A stretch of 64,000 nt of DNA from Silurus meridionalis (GCF_014805685.1 NC_060902.1:6187286-6251285), one strand, 5' to 3'; counted from the first letter of the stretch, positions 34,897 through 49,985 are shown. Translations and numbers: made by a program. Notes: a model not told the origin generated them from the letters alone.

Positions 34897-35370
34897 AAGT
34901 GTATGGACAAAAGTATTAAGACACCTGAAGTTTCTAGCCATATATTATTTATTAAATTGATACTAAAAAGCTGGATGTACACAATTGTTAATGATGTTTT
35001 CGGATGCCGTAGCACAAAATCTTCTCTTCACAGACCTAAAGTCCAGTATGACAATGCCCCTCTGGTTACAAAGTGAACTCTATTAAGATATGTTCTACAT
35101 GGGTGGAGTGGAAGATCTGGAGTGGCCTGCTATAGATCTCTGACCTCAACCCTATTAAATAGCTTCGAGATAAATTGGAACTTTGTCTGTGCCCCAGGCC
35201 TTCTCACCCTACATCAGTTCTTGATTTAACTAATGGCCTTGTGGAACATCTTTTCAGATGATTGGAGGTTATTATAACAGCAAATTGGGACTAAATGTGG
35301 AATGTGATGTTCAAAAAGCACATACAAATTTATGGTCAGGTTTTCACAAACTTTTTTCCATGTATTGTAT
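34897..35370 (+). mobile_element. Tc1/mariner-derived MITE (ACAAAAGTATT family), copy 6
   Basis: Starts GTGTATGGACAAAAGTATTA and ends CAGGTTTTCACAAACTTTTT. It is shorter than copy 3 through internal deletions and keeps GGAGTGGCCTGCTATAGATC. Confidence 0.85.
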
Positions 35371-36676
<1,306 letters not shown>

Positions 36677-38739
36677 TCATACTGAATACGGAGACATTTA
36701 TTTCTAAATTATTTGCAGTTACGCAAGAAATTTAGTATTCATGAAAATCCAGTAAGTTCAGAAATGTGTGTATCCTTTAGGAGTTTATTGCGTAGTTCAT
36801 GTAAATGTATTTACATAGTAAGGACACACGTTCACTGGAACCTTGCATGGTTCAAAAGTGGGTTTTCCCCTAATATTTCTACACCCTGATATTTTAGCTT
36901 TTAAACCCTGATTTTTTGATCCTCCTAGTCAAGGTGAGTAAAAGTTGAATGATTCATGCAGTGCTTTTTTAAATAGATCGCTTCATTGCCGGTTCATCTG
37001 GCACCGTTAATGCATTTGTGTGGTTGCAGAGTGCAGCAAATGAAATGGCCCACTGCTGCATGAAAGCGAAGGCGCGGCAAGGTAATTGGTAATGAAAGCA
37101 GTGGAAGGTTGAGAGCTCAGCCAAAGATTTATTGACAGTAGGAAAGTGTCCTGAGACCTTTTACAGGAATTCCTCTGCAGGGAAATTAAGGAGCTCGTTG
37201 AATATGCACGGGAGGGAAATTCGCTGGTATAGTATGGATGAAGGAACACAATGGATGAGGCCTGTCAGAAATAAGTACACAGATACACACACACAGGGTT
37301 AATCACTCGGTGTGATGGAACCGAAATAGCCACCGAGAGGGAAATCCAAAAACATTGGTATGACTCAACATGCTACATGTCAGTTGGCCTGTTATCAATC
37401 TCCTGGTGATTTATTGCAGTGCTGAGGTCTGATGTCATGGGTGCCTCATGGATTTTCTCAGCATTTTCTTTGTGAATAATGATGTTGTACTGCAACCCAA
37501 TGTCATATCAGAACTCTTTTCGCTGATTTTGTGGCTGTAAACAAATGAATAATCTGTGTTTAATTAGATTGTGGCAGCGAGGCAGGCTTGTTCCTAGATT
37601 TTTTAGTAAGGTTTTGTGTTTTGTGTTTTACATTGTGTGCTCTTTTAGATCAATGAAATTCATTTAAAATTATTTAAAATTTAAACAATTCCGGTGTTTG
37701 CATAAGTCCCTGTAGGTGTGTTGTTTGGTCTACGTTATTCAAAATGTGTTCTTTTCCTACACAAATCTAGACATAGATAAAGTCCACTATTCATTCTTTT
37801 AAAAAAAAACTTTCCAAAAATGTTTGCAGGGCGTCTTTGTGAGAGTAGAATTGAACAAGATGGTATTTACTGTCATGTGTGTGAGTAGAAAAATATAAAG
37901 CTCATGAGATTAACATAAAAGACCTTATTTGTTGGTGTAAACAATGCATCAACAATAATCCAGTTACAGAATTCATTCCTACTTTGTAAATGCCTGGGAA
38001 TGTCACAATGGTTGAAATGACCATACATTAAAATGACCATACCATGTTTATACTGTATATTTTTGGAGAAACAGTCTCATGCAGATTAAGTAAAAAAATC
38101 CTCTCTTGTCTAGGCCACTCTATGAACATTTGAACCATTAAACAGATACATATACAGCTTGTGGCATTGTATTATACCCCTATTACTGATAACTGATGCA
38201 ACTATGTCATTAATTGTACAAATTAAGCACTTTCTAGACATCTTTTATTATTTAATACAGCAATTATTTAATTACATGCAGGTCTGCATATACTTTCAGC
38301 AGTCAAGCAATGGAAAACATTACAATGGGCTTCACTAAGCAAGTTCAGCAAGTACAGCAAATTTACTAATACTGGATTGCACTAGTTTTAATTGAAAGTT
38401 TTTTGAAATGGTCTACCAAATCTATTTGGACAGAATAAATTGTAAAAGAAAAATATCAACTGTAAGAAAGAAAGAAACTGTTCAGCTTTATTTCTGGCCA
38501 CTTGTGTTGATAGGAAGAACTAAAAGAAATGGCAGGGAAAAGATACATTTTCGCAGTCGGAGAGTCAGATTTGCTTTTACTGATTGTTCCTGTATAATCC
38601 ATTGCAAGAGCAGAAATAATTGTACGTACATATAAATATACAAAATATAGTGTATACAAGGAAAACATAGTTGTTAAATTTGCAATTTTATGAGACTTAA
38701 TGCAATAGATATTGTGGGTAAGAAGCCATGGTATATCTT
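36677..38739. other. No gene or known element recognised
   Basis: Region 36990-37260 is less AT-rich and free of named repeats, a possible conserved non-coding block. The rest is AT-rich. Confidence 0.4.
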
Positions 38740-39410
38740 TTTAAAGTTTAAATGTTTCATATGAAAAGTGAGGACCCCACTTTTTTGGATAAACATTTAA
38801 TAGACTGATAAGCAAAAGTAGAACTCTTTGGAAGACTCTGTGGGTCCCATTACATCTAGTGTAAAGCAAACACAGTGTTCTCATAAAGCATATCATAACA
38901 ACTCTCATGGCGATAGCAATAGTGTGATGGTGTATTGATGCTTTCCTGCTGCAGGGCCTGGGTGACTTGCCATTATTGACAGAACCATGAATTCCGATTT
39001 GTTCCAGAAAATCTAAAGAGAGCTGCCTGGTCATCAGTCCATATTCTAAAGCTAGAGCAAAACTGGGTTAAGTAGCAAACATTGATCTAAAGAATAAGAT
39101 CAAGCCCACCTCAGAAAATGCTCAAAGGTAACAAGTTTCTAGAGTAGCCTAGTCAAAAATCTTACCTAAACTCCATGAGATAATGTGGTAGGACCAGTTC
39201 ATGTTTAAAAATGGCAGAATTAAATCAATTTTTCATAGTAGAGCAATGTAAGAAACAGATCTCCAATAGTCTAAAAGTAAATGTTTGAGATTGTTGCTGC
39301 TAAAGTTGGCACAGTGTGTCCTGAAGTATAGGTGATCTTTATAATTTTACATGGATGATTGCATAACCGTTTATCCATCAATAAAATAAATGATTTTATT
39401 CATCATTAAA
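38740..39410 (+). pseudogene. Tc1-like transposase pseudogene, lineage C
   Basis: Strongly decayed but recognisable by order. TAAGCAAAAGTAGAACTCTT and GACTCTGTGGGTCCCATTACAT come first. Then GTGTGATGGTGTATTG, in place of the VMVWG region, is followed by GGGCCTGGGTGACTTGCCAT and AACCATGAATTCCGATTTGT (the NG-MNS segment). Near 39135 GGAGTGGCCTAGTCAAAGT-like sequence marks the SPDLNP region, and TGTTGCTGCTAAAGTTGGCAC (39293) is the C-terminal VVAAKGGT. Many stops. It is a lineage separate from those at 19990, 24985 and 54850. Confidence 0.68.
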
Positions 39411-42400
39411 ATAATTGTTTTCTCATGTTCTCCTTTTTTTTTTTTTTACATTTTATCCGAAGTTAATTTTTTTTGCAAATATTAAAAAATAAGAGGAAAT
39501 CACGACAGGGCAAATTCAGTCAAGTTTCATTCCAACCCAAACTTTTCTGAAAGCATCATCAGAAGCTGCTTATGAATTCTGAAGCAGTTAGGACGTTCAT
39601 GCTGATTTACATTACATTTTCCCGTGGTCAAAATGATAGCAGATGCTCCTTGCTTCTTTGGCCTGCCAGTTCCTAGGGAACTGGCCCCGAAATGAATCAT
39701 CACTGAGCAAAAAGCTCTTGACCCCGCCATACCGCGATCCCTGCCCTTAAAAAAAAGAAGGGAAAAAACCCACCAACTTTCTGCAAACAACTGTTTCTTT
39801 GGCAGCATACTCTGGGATTTTTTCAGCATTGCAGAAGGGATCTTGGCTGGGCCAGGAGATATGGACAGATGGACAATTTCCTGTAATGAGGCCCTACAGC
39901 GTTCTCAAAGAGATGAAGCCAAGACAAGAGGCACACGGAAGAGCATCAAGGACAGACCCCTTACACAGAAAAATTAACCTACACAGACCCTAAAACTGAT
40001 GCCTCTATATTAAGAACGACAGTCTGAGTGGTTTCTACAATTAAAACAAGAATCTAGCATTTACCAGCCAGTGTGTTCTACTGCATGTTACCTCAATGTA
40101 TGAATAGATTTTTTTCTCCTAATGAACATGTGACTTTAATAACTTTTATTAACAAACATAAAACCCAAATTTGGAAAAAAAAATACACAAAGAAACACAA
40201 ATACACATGAATATTAGCAACACTGAAGTAATAAAGTAATACTAAGGGAATGTAATCACAGCCTGATTATTAGTCATTGTTTCAAAGTCAGAGAAATACA
40301 AAAAACTCTACTAGTATTATGTGAAAGGGTGCTTAAATGACCTTTTATGTGAAGAAACAGCATAACTCTTTTGTCATGCAATGCTAAGAAAGTGGATGCA
40401 AAAAAAATATATTTAATCAAGTCCAGATTTACAAAACAAACACTGTGAAACTAAAGACAAAATTACCAAAGAGCAAAACCTGAAACATGGAACAAGGGTA
40501 AAAAAAAACATGCATGAAGAAAAATAATTGAGAAACAAACAAGAGATGTGATGCAGCAAGTGTTAATTAACTGCCAACATGATTCAGGTGCATGAACAAA
40601 CATGTGGCATGGCCCGATGATATGCGGTGGTTGAAGGGAAACATAGGTTGTGATATAGTCCTGATTACGTTTGACCAGAACTTTAGGGAAAATACAAACT
40701 ACTGTACTAGTATTACAGTACTACAGTAGTACTACAGTACTACAAATGTAACTTCTTAGAATATTATATTTTTTCACGATCAGTGACTGTCGTTTTGTAC
40801 GCATGTAGCTTATTGGTCATGAAGTCAAATGCTGTTTGTATATAAAAATGTAAATTATGTGCTGTTCATAAAAAAGTAATTTAGGCCCTAATTTACTAAG
40901 ATCCCGAATAATGGGCTGCTTTCGAAGTTAAACGTCCAGCACTGTTATACGTAAACTACCCTGTTAGGTTTAAATTGCTTATTTATTATACACACATACA
41001 ATGTAATTCAGAGGTTGTCAAACCCAGTCATTTAATAACTATAGCTTTAATAAATATATAAAAAATAGAGATCAAGAGAATACAAATCCATAATTAATAA
41101 CAATAAAACTATTTAATTACGAAGAAATGACTGCATAAAAGTTGAATGGGATGCAATGCACGTTTCTCATGGCAACATTGTATTAGAGCCAATATTAAAT
41201 TAATGATTAGTGACTAATCTGTATACAATAATATATACAATATATATATATATTGTTCTTCTTAGTGTGCTACAGTACAGAACAACTTTATTTCATTTTC
41301 CTGTGTGACATGCCTTTCTGTTTTTCATCATGCGCTGAGGATACTTTTGGCTAAAAGTTGCGCTAAAACAACTAAACAACGACTCAAACAACATGCTTGT
41401 GTTCATAATCTGAGTACAGTTTATATGTATACACTTTTGCACAAAAATGAGACAATCCCAATATGGTAAAATGTAAAGTGCTTATGATCTTAACAACAAA
41501 TCATTAGTGAGAATTTAGGAAGAATTAATCAGATGCAATAATCAAGACCATCTGGCTTGAGACATCCATTAGGTTATCCAGATCAGGAGTGCTGATTTGA
41601 AACCTATATAATATTTGGTTAAACATTAAAAACTAGCTAAGAAACATTTCTTGATTACTTATCAATTGGTTGAAGTCATCAGTTTCTTTCTGTTAATAAA
41701 AAAAAAAAAAAACGTCTACACAAGTTTACCCATAAACATTCACCAATGATTTGTTAATATTTTGCCATTTTTGGTTTAGACAATTTTTTTTTGCCCAATG
41801 CATTACTTATGCATAAACCTATGCATTGCTGCTAATTGGCATTTTTTGTCATTTATATCCAGATTTATGCTTTAAAACTTTATTTCTTTTAGCGGCATAG
41901 ACAAGACTCCTCTGTCTCTATAAAGCGTTGCTTTTTATCTACATATTCCAAATGGCACTCAATAATAATCAGCTTTATTTGCTGCACAGCCTTTTCGTCA
42001 TTATCAACATGTGAGTATGAAGAAAATCTGAGATCCTGAAATTTGTGTAAACCTCACGGCAAAATGTGGTGAAAACTGTGCAAAAATCCAAAAACAAAAA
42101 TATAAACATGCTGTAAGGAATAATGCTGAGAAAAAATATCATTATTATATCTTTGCCTTTAGTAGTTGAAAGAAATACTTGCTTTCTGTTTGTTTCAGTT
42201 TTTTATACTTTAACTTTTCATAGCCACTGCCATGTATTTTTGGGAAAACATATGAAAAATTCATGAAAAATACACAAAAAACTGGACAAGTTTTTATTAA
42301 TTTGTTTATCTTCAGTAAACACTTCAAGCCATCGTGTGTACTGGACGTCAGCTGTGCCACTGTGCTGCACTTTTAATAAATTAGCTTGCACATTTTTGTG

Positions 42401-42448
42401 CGTGTTAACAAGTATGAATATGTCGCATTGCCTTAAATATAAAAACTA
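39411..42448. other. No gene or known element recognised (3 kb)
   Basis: Holds an 8-bp-arm hairpin CCAGTTCCTAGGGAACTGG at about 39666-39684, and a hairpin-rich AGTACTACAGTAGTACT string near 40720. Homopolymer A/T runs occur near 39430 and 41698. Nothing coding is recognised. Confidence 0.45.
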
Positions 42449-43227
42449 CCGTAATTTCCGGACTATAATGCGCACCCATATATAAACTGAATTTGACAAA
42501 GATTTTTATTTTGAACATAAATAAACCGAACCTGTCTATAAGCCACAGGTGTCTACATTAAAACTAATGAACTTTTCACAGTCTTTAACGACAGTGTCTG
42601 TTACACGGTGTAACAGGTGAAACATGTTGCACTTCCTTTAGGAGCATAGCGGTATTTTGGGAATAGCCTGGCGCCGCATTTTTTCCGCTATTACTGCATG
42701 TGTGGAGACCGAGGAATATGTCCTTATTATTTTCTGATGCTGATTTCTAAGTTTCTTTGACGAACCCGTAACGCTGTTGCCAAGAATAATAAAAAAGCAC
42801 GAGTTTTGGAAACCTGTCTGTGCTTATATGATTTCTGTTGAAACTGGAGTTAGCGAGCTCTCCCTTCACCCAGACTTACAACGGCTTGTATCTAAACAGT
42901 AGCCGACCAAGAAAGTCATTGTTCACTGTTTTCCTCCTTCCTTTCACAACAATTTCTCTCGGGAGTTTATCTTTTGGCATCGTCGTGCATTTAAGAAAAA
43001 CGTTTTTTCTCCCGATGCCGTGCAGCTCAGAACACAGGTGAGGTGCGTTTTTTCGTTTCCGTTCAGAAATTTCATTAGTCTAATGTTATGGGGTTCAGTT
43101 TTTTGGCTTGAAGTTTGTGAAACCAGGATAAACCCAGGAAATATTCATAAATAAGCCACTTCGTTGTTTAAGCCGCGGGGTTCAAAACGTGGGGAAAAAG
43201 TAGCGGCTTATAGTCCGGAAAATACGA
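42449..43227 (+). mobile_element. TA-target MITE (CCGTAATTTCCGGACTATAA family), copy 2
   Basis: A 779-bp copy of the element at 4837-5642. The ends are CCGTAATTTCCGGACTATAA and TTATAGTCCGGAAAATACG, better preserved on the right than in copy 1. TA lies on both sides. Relative to copy 1 it lacks about 14 bp after ACCCATATATAA and has scattered substitutions. Confidence 0.85.
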
Positions 43228-45419
43228 TAAATGATCTCTTGCCTCATTGTTTGCTTTTGCCCTACAGCACCCATTTCAACCACCGGTATACTATACTGAG
43301 ACTCCCTGGCACATTTTTAACTTAATTAGTGGTCAGTACTAGTGGGAACAGACACAATGTATATGGCTTTATAAAGTGCACTAGTACGGTAGCTTCATCT
43401 GATGAAATAACTAATGATTTTGGACACAAATTAGGTGGCTAATAAAACTGCGGCATGTGACTTAATAATATTTCATTCGCACCAAATTCATTCAACATTG
43501 AACATTCAACATTGACACTGAAGAACATCTTACAGCATCTTATGTGCTCTTTTATATCCTGTTCCTGAAGAAGGTTACAGAATTGAGAAATTTCCCCTGT
43601 TAGCAATAGTAAATGTTCATCTATTCTTTTTAATCTGGAAAAATAAAGTCACTTTCAGAATAATCACTTGGTGTGTTAAAGTAAATTAGATGCTAATTAA
43701 ACTCTTTGCAATGCAGTCTGATTTTTTAACGGTTTATTCTAGTATCTTAATGCAGTTCCTTTAGGGGAATTGCTTGACGTTTCAGTGTGGAACCCTACAA
43801 CAGGGTTTTGCGTTCAGAGATGGTCCTATTAAAGGTTCTATAGAAATAAAAAAACGGCAAAAACCCTTAGCTATCTGAAGTAAGTTAAAGGAACCAGGCG
43901 TATTATATCTACGATTAGAATCTTTGCACTAAATGAGAATAAATGAAATGTCTAGTAGCACAGTGGTGTCATGAGAAATATTGCCATGTTGCTGCTTCTG
44001 GTTCATAGTTTTAAGATTCAAGTCTGAGACTGATCTCAGGCTTATATCCCACATGAACCTGTTTGTAGTCCTGTCTTTTCCTTCCTACTGTAAAACATGC
44101 CAGTATGTAGTTTGGCTGAAGCTAATTTACTTGTAGCTCTGCATGCATGTGCACAGTGTTCAGTGATGAATTGAGGGTCCCATCCAGGACGTACCAGACC
44201 CACCATTAACCTGACTAAGATAAAGTGGTTACATGAAACGTCTTTCATGTCCATTTGGCTCCTTATCCAGAGAAATAGCTGAAATGGTAACAGGCTTTGG
44301 GTTTCAATCTGTATTATGTCTCATCCCCCTCAGAGGATTCATCTGTCAAACATTTTCAACACATGCTTGCTGTAGTTGTTAAAGACTGATTGCACCAGAA
44401 ACAATAATCATCAGGAGTCTTGCAGCTCAGGTAGGCATTCATGCCAGAAAAAAATACAAACAAGACTGAGTTCTCAATTAGAACACAAATACACACAGTC
44501 ATCTATATATAACATTAGCCAAGCTCTAAAGATGTTTCTAACATTTGACAAGAGAGACATTTATTTTTTTATCTTCTTCCATTGTGGTCTGACAAGAGCT
44601 ACAAATAAGCAATTTGTGCCTCTGTATTTTTCTGCACAGGTTAGCATGTGAGTCAGATTATTGTCAGCTATATGTTCAGTGCTCTTCTGTATAGGCCCCA
44701 TTTAGAGTCCCAGTGTCCCTACCTACCTACCTACATCAGACCTATGAAATATATCAAGGTAATATCACGCTTTAAGAACTTGGGTAATGAACATCATAAA
44801 GCAGTAAACAATGACATTACAAAGGAGGTTTTGATGAAAAGAGATTGTCAGGAGGTAATAACTTTTGGATGGCATGACATTAAATGATCTGCTTCTTACT
44901 TGAGTCTATTTACTACAAGAATAGCACATTTTAAGAATCTTAAAGTATGGGAAAATGAATGGAGGCTCAAGAGCAAGGGTGAGACCATGCAATGCTTTTA
45001 AGCTAAAGATAAGCAAATAGAAAAAAGACATGTAAGCATTAGACTTTACAAAGCCAGGGATATTGTCTGGTTTAATTTTTATTGGTTTTGAATGTGTCGA
45101 GGTCTGTATATTAGAGCAAGACCAATGAATATTAGTCTAGACAGAAAGTTTTGAAGGCTGTCTAACAGTATCTAATTTTTAAAATGAAAGCAAAGGACAA
45201 ATAGCTGGCTCAATCAAGAAGCCTTTTTTGCTATTAAAATATGTGACAATTGATTTTATTTGGAATTTGTACAGAAAATATGGAGCAGTGTCTCAACACG
45301 GGTTCCATACTAATTTGTACTAATATTGCAAATATGAAAATTTAAACATAACATGATACTAGACAAAATGAAAAGGAACTGTATTGATAATGTACAATTG
45401 TGAGTAAAATCCAGCTAAA
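43228..45419. other. No gene or known element recognised
   Basis: AT-rich sequence. A short (CCTA)n run is at about 44719-44733. No motif in any frame. Confidence 0.45.
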
Positions 45420-45602
45420 GTTTTTTGGAGTTAGTTTTATTTATGTATTTTTGCACTTAATGTAGCTTTATGTTGTGTGTTGTAGCTCTATGTTGTTTAG
45501 TGTAGGGTTCTGGAGGAACGTTGTCTCATTTTCTCTGTGTACTGTGTACCACTGTGTATAGTAGAAATGACAATAAAAGTCTCATGACTTGACTTGACTT
45601 GA
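45420..45602 (+). mobile_element. LINE 3' tail with (ACTTG)n end
   Basis: GTTGTCTCATTTTCTCTGTGTACTG, then AGAAATGACAATAAAAGTCT and CATGACTTGACTTGACTTG form the 3' end of a fish LINE. The body differs from the tails at 16520 and 46800. No coding sequence remains. Confidence 0.6.
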
Positions 45603-46799
45603 AACATTACACTATGGGTAATGCAAGTTACATCACCACTGCCAATTTGACTAGTAAGCTAATTGACAGCAACGAAACACCAAGTTTTATAGTATTCGGC
45701 AGGCAGGTAAATTATTTCATACCTTGGCAATTACACAAATGATATATTTGCTATAATAACAATTAATTTCACAGGAATTTGTATGGTGGACAATTTGCAT
45801 ATTCAAATGTTATACATAAATAGGTTGAATTTTACAACTGATATGGTGAAGTTTTCTATAAGACGATGTAAATGAAAAATTTATAGAGAGTCTCCCAGGA
45901 CGTTTTCGTCACTTTTTGGAAATGCAATATTTTTTCCCCCCAGAAACTAGTGAGGGAACTGTTTATAACTTCCAAAATGTAAGAGATAACAAGCACTAAC
46001 TTTTCTCACAGGTGTTCTTCAACATTAAATATAACTATAAATAGTGAAAAAATATGATCAATTAAATTGTAACCACTGGCAAACATCTGTGTTGTAAGGG
46101 AAACATTTAATGACATGCTGTTTTTGGAAACTGATCCAAAAACATTTGAAAACAGTTGAATAAATCCTGGTAAATGACAGAAAAAAACACATTTAAGCCT
46201 TATGTGTTGGTATTTTTATTAAGGTTTTACTTGGGAAACCTTACTAACTATTCGTAAAGGAGACAGGAGTCTCCTGACATTTTCCTGACATTCACGCAGA
46301 GCATATAGAAATGCCGTGACTCGTCTTTTGTTTGCGTGTTTACCATCAGGAACCGGTTCACTTATTAATCATAGATGTCCTTCATTATAATTAGATCAAG
46401 AGAAGCACTCCAGGCTTTCAGGGAAATAGAATCACTCTTGAGCTTAATACAGAGTAAAAAATCTTCATAATTAATTGGCCAATCCATCTGTATAGATCGC
46501 AGGGAATGATAATTAAGCATGTGGTGTGCATTTTACCTCCAGACGCAGCTCTTTGTCTTTTTCTTGCTCTCTCCGGAGTACTGACTACGTTCCTCACTTA
46601 CATTTTGCATCTATAAATAATGGCCGTGGGATTTCCTTCATACCCTATGTGTTCTGTAATTAAAAAAGATACGCTGCACCTCCAGATAAAAGATGGTATC
46701 TAGCAAGATATTTTCCATAGGATATACTAAATATCTTTGTCCTACCCCATAGGAAAATGATTTTTAAAGCATTTAAACAACTAATGAATGTACATTAAG
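45603..46799. other. No named element; possible conserved block 46340-46560
   Basis: The part 46340-46560 is rich in homeodomain-like TAATTA/ATTAA words (TTCATAATTAATTGG, GATAATTAAGCATG) and free of named repeats. The rest is AT-rich and uninformative. Confidence 0.35.
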
Positions 46800-47035
46800 T
46801 GTCAGCCAGATGAAGAAGGGTTTCCTTCTGAGTCTGGTTCATCTCAAGGTTTCTTCCTCATACCATTTTAGAGAGTTTTTCCTTGCCACTGTCTCCACTT
46901 GCTTGCTCATTATAGATAAACATATAGGGACTAATTTAGGTTGCTAAAATTTATAGTTGCAATCTATTAAATCCTGTAATGCTGCTTTGGGACAATGCAT
47001 ATTGGTAAAAGCGCTATACAAACAAAATGAAATGT
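46800..47035 (+). mobile_element. LINE/SINE 3' tail (L2-like), copy 2
   Basis: Shares GAGTCTGGTTCATCTCAAGG, TTTCTTCCTCAT, GCTGCTTTG-GACAATG and AAAAGCGCTATACAAA with 16520-16738 in the same order. The (TTGAC)n tail has decayed. Confidence 0.72.
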
Positions 47036-47247
47036 AATTCATAGAACAGAGCAGTAAGACGTCTAGACTGAGCTGAGCTGTGTATGGCATTCGAAGGCTA
47101 ATTGATTTCTTGCTAATCAGAGGTGAAATCAATTCAAATTAATAAGAAGTTTAATCAGTAGATGATGGCCTCAAGGCATGTTATAATAGATGCATTGATA
47201 TTCAAACAGCAGTTGTCTTTTAAGTATTATTCTGGGTATTTAAATAC

Positions 47248-47302
<55 letters not shown>

Positions 47303-47315
47303 TAATAATAATAAT
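47248..47315. repeat. (AAT)n microsatellite
   Basis: More than 20 AAT units with one interruption near 47300. Confidence 0.95.
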
Positions 47316-47479
47316 ACAGACTTATTTGTGAGCTGTGCATTCATGCATGACCACTACATTTAAGCAATCACTGGAGCCATACATATGAGCAAAATGGTTC
47401 AAGAATAGTTTGTAGTTTGTAGTTTTACCCACAATGTTTTAACACAGATATTGCTATTTTCTGTTTGTAAAATAAAAGG

Positions 47480-48170
47480 TTAAAGTGGCAGAAGAGTGTC
47501 AAAATGATGTGAACCAAATCTAGTGAAGATTGGACAAAGATTTGGACCAAGAGTACAGTAACAATAATGGCAGTTGGATGTAAGCCTTGTAATCATGTGT
47601 TGTCTTTTTTCAGCAGGAGGTGGTGCTGTCACAAAATGTGTTGCATAGCCTCAGATCATAGTTCTAAAGCTGCCCACCAAGTTTTGTGTCATTGCTCTAA
47701 AAGCCTCTATTTAGATCCTGCCTCACATCTTGTTTGCTGGTTTTATTGTTAGATACACGTCAGCAAAAAACAGGTTTTGACCAAAACTTAATCTGTTGAA
47801 CTGTTGAATCCGTAAAAGTCTTTAAAGGCTTTTAGATTTTGGACACATGGTTCAAAAGTTATGACCTTAAACATACTTTTATGTTTTTTATGTTTTAACT
47901 TTTGGGCAGTTTGACCCAGTGGTGGTGCAATTGCACTGGCAGCACTTAACCCATCCACAGTCAAATTTCACAATTTTTTCTTTGAACTGCTATAGACCCC
48001 TGTTAGTATTAGGTTGGGTTCCACACAAATTTTCTTAACACACATCCCTATGGTGTCTGTGCAGTGCCTATAGGATCTTTACAATGCGAGTACGCAAGGT
48101 ATTCGGAATGTCTTTTTCTAAGCTTACACATCTCTGGTTACCACATCTTATTACTCAATTAAAAAAAAAA
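47480..48170 (+). repeat. Unassigned interspersed repeat (candidate)
   Basis: Contains TTTTTCAGCAGGAGGTGGTG, ATAGCCTCAGATCATAGTTC and GACCCAGTGGTGGTGCAATT, a set of words I associate with a dispersed fish repeat of unknown class. There is no second copy in this window to test it against. Confidence 0.35.
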
Positions 48171-48187
48171 TTGAACTCAGGTTTTGA

Positions 48188-48188
<1 letters not shown>

Positions 48189-48262
<74 letters not shown>
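48189..48262. repeat. (AT)n microsatellite
   Basis: About 36 TA units. Confidence 0.96.
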
Positions 48263-48264
<2 letters not shown>

Positions 48265-49194
48265 CGTCTGTTTTCTGCATTATACTGAAGAAGAATGTTT
48301 GCACCATTTTGTGTGCTGTGTGATTCTTACCTGATCAGAAAAAGACACCACAGGCATCATAGATCATTGATCATAGATCATAGCAACATTGGAGACCTCT
48401 CCTAAACCATTCTCCAAGAATGAATTTTTTGTTTGGGCATGATAAAAATCTAACAGACACCCTAGCCACCAAAGGAATATTATTAATAAAAAGATGAATA
48501 GGGTGCCTATACAGTACACACCTTTGGTGAATGGGCCCATAAAGACTATTTTTTTAGTGTGTTAAAATAATGCCATAGTACATTGAATAAAGTTATTAAG
48601 TAAAAAATAATGGCATGGCATTTTTACTTTTTTTTTTTTTTTACAATTCGTGTGTCAGAGCTTTTGTAATATAACACCTTTCCAAGGTCGCTGCACAAAC
48701 AAAATTGACAAGACTGGTAGAAAGAAAAAATAATGTTTTATATGAGAAGTAAGTGCAGTCACTATGGTCCTGGGGAATGATATTTAAAATGAACCGTGAC
48801 TCAAGACAAAAGATCTGCTTCCCACTGGTGTCTGAACCTGTATGTCTGATCAGCAGGGTCTGGCTGTAGATCACAGATATTGAGGCAAGGCAAAGCCACA
48901 TATTGCTTTGCTAACAAGAAAAAATAAGTTTGTGTTTGATTTTTAGTGATACGGAAAGTGGGTGTAACTGTTGGACCGTGGGAGCTGAACAGCTGAATTT
49001 TTTATTTGTTGAAGGTGAATATTGACTAGAAAGGCAAAATCATTTTTGAATATTTAAAAAAAAAATAATTCTTCCAAAACACAAACATTAGCACCGAAAT
49101 GTAAGATTGTGAGTAATGTCCTTTCTCAGTCTTATTCAGTCATTTGAGACTATGGAACCAGGAGCTACTGAGCAACTCATAAAATAGCTCAACA

Positions 49195-49445
49195 TTTGAG
49201 ATCAACATAGATCCAACACCAGCTTCTCCATGCCAGAGCCTTTAAACACCCAATGTCCAAATGGCACATGAAGTGGGATCCAAATGGTGCTGGTACATCT
49301 CTAGATGGTTCAGGGTGTTTGTGGGGTCGGCATCTACTCTTTGGAGGTCCATAATCTTCATGAGGTGGGACATGACTGGAGTGGGTGCAACCTCAGGATG
49401 CTTCGGGATGGGTAGAGAGAGAGAAGCAGTGGAGAGGAATTAGCG
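49195..49445. repeat. Unassigned interspersed repeat (candidate)
   Basis: Begins near ACACCAGCTTCTCCATGCCA and holds GGCACATGAAGTGGGATCCA and GGAGGTCCATAATCTTCATG, words typical of a dispersed fish repeat; ends in a short GAGAGAGA run. Class not determined. The open frame inside shows no domain. Confidence 0.4.
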
Positions 49446-49469
49446 TAGCTGCTGTTCATAATATTAACA

Positions 49470-49600
49470 AGCACAAGTTGATAATGTGCATGTGATACAT
49501 CTTTATTCTGCATTTAAACTGGGAGAGTGTGTCTGAGCTCTGAACACTGTCAGAAAGACTATTCCAGTTTAGGAGTCCAGCACATACATTAATAGAAGAG
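49470..49600 (-). mobile_element. LINE reverse-transcriptase C-terminal scrap
   Basis: The minus strand reads WNSLSDSVQSSDTLSQFKCR, which fits the closing WNSLP--VR-S-SL--FK--LK motif of L2/CR1/Rex-type LINE proteins. Only about 40 codons are recognisable. Confidence 0.6.
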
Positions 49601-49684
49601 CTGTGAAAAAAGTGGAAGCAGCTGTTTGTCTGCTGCAGTCCCATCCTCTTATAAGTCCTCTGGTCTTCCTGCATCTTTCGGTGT

Positions 49685-49985
49685 CAGAGCTCTCTCCACT
49701 CGGGCCTCTAAGGCCTGGTCCTCGGGAGCTTGTCTTTAAGACATTTTTGTGGGCTGGTCCAACCTGCTGACCTTTGTTAAGTTCTATAGCCTTGACCTCA
49801 GGGCCACTCCTGGCTCCTCTGTCCTCTGTCCCAGCCCACAGTAGTGCCCGCTGTGCCCATCCAGAGTAGGCAGGGACTGGTCAGTCTGACATGATTGGAC
49901 ACTCATTCCCAATGCATTGTTCCTAAAAAGGAACATCTCTAGTTTACGTATGTAACCCTAGATACTTTCTATTCAATGGCAAAAT
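49685..49985 (+). mobile_element. DIRS1-like element, tyrosine recombinase end and terminal repeat
   Basis: Translation near 49690-49830 gives STRASKAW, a stop, then DIFVGWSNLLTFVKFYSLDL, which fits the C-terminus of DIRS tyrosine recombinases (S-TR---SW...I--A--WS---TF--FY-LD), with the catalytic Tyr region near its end. Downstream, AAGGAACATCTCTAGTTTACGTATGTAACC resembles the DIRS terminal repeat. A stop inside shows it is dead. It belongs to the same superfamily as 55135-55930 and 62560-63656, though no overlap lets their family be compared. Confidence 0.65.
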
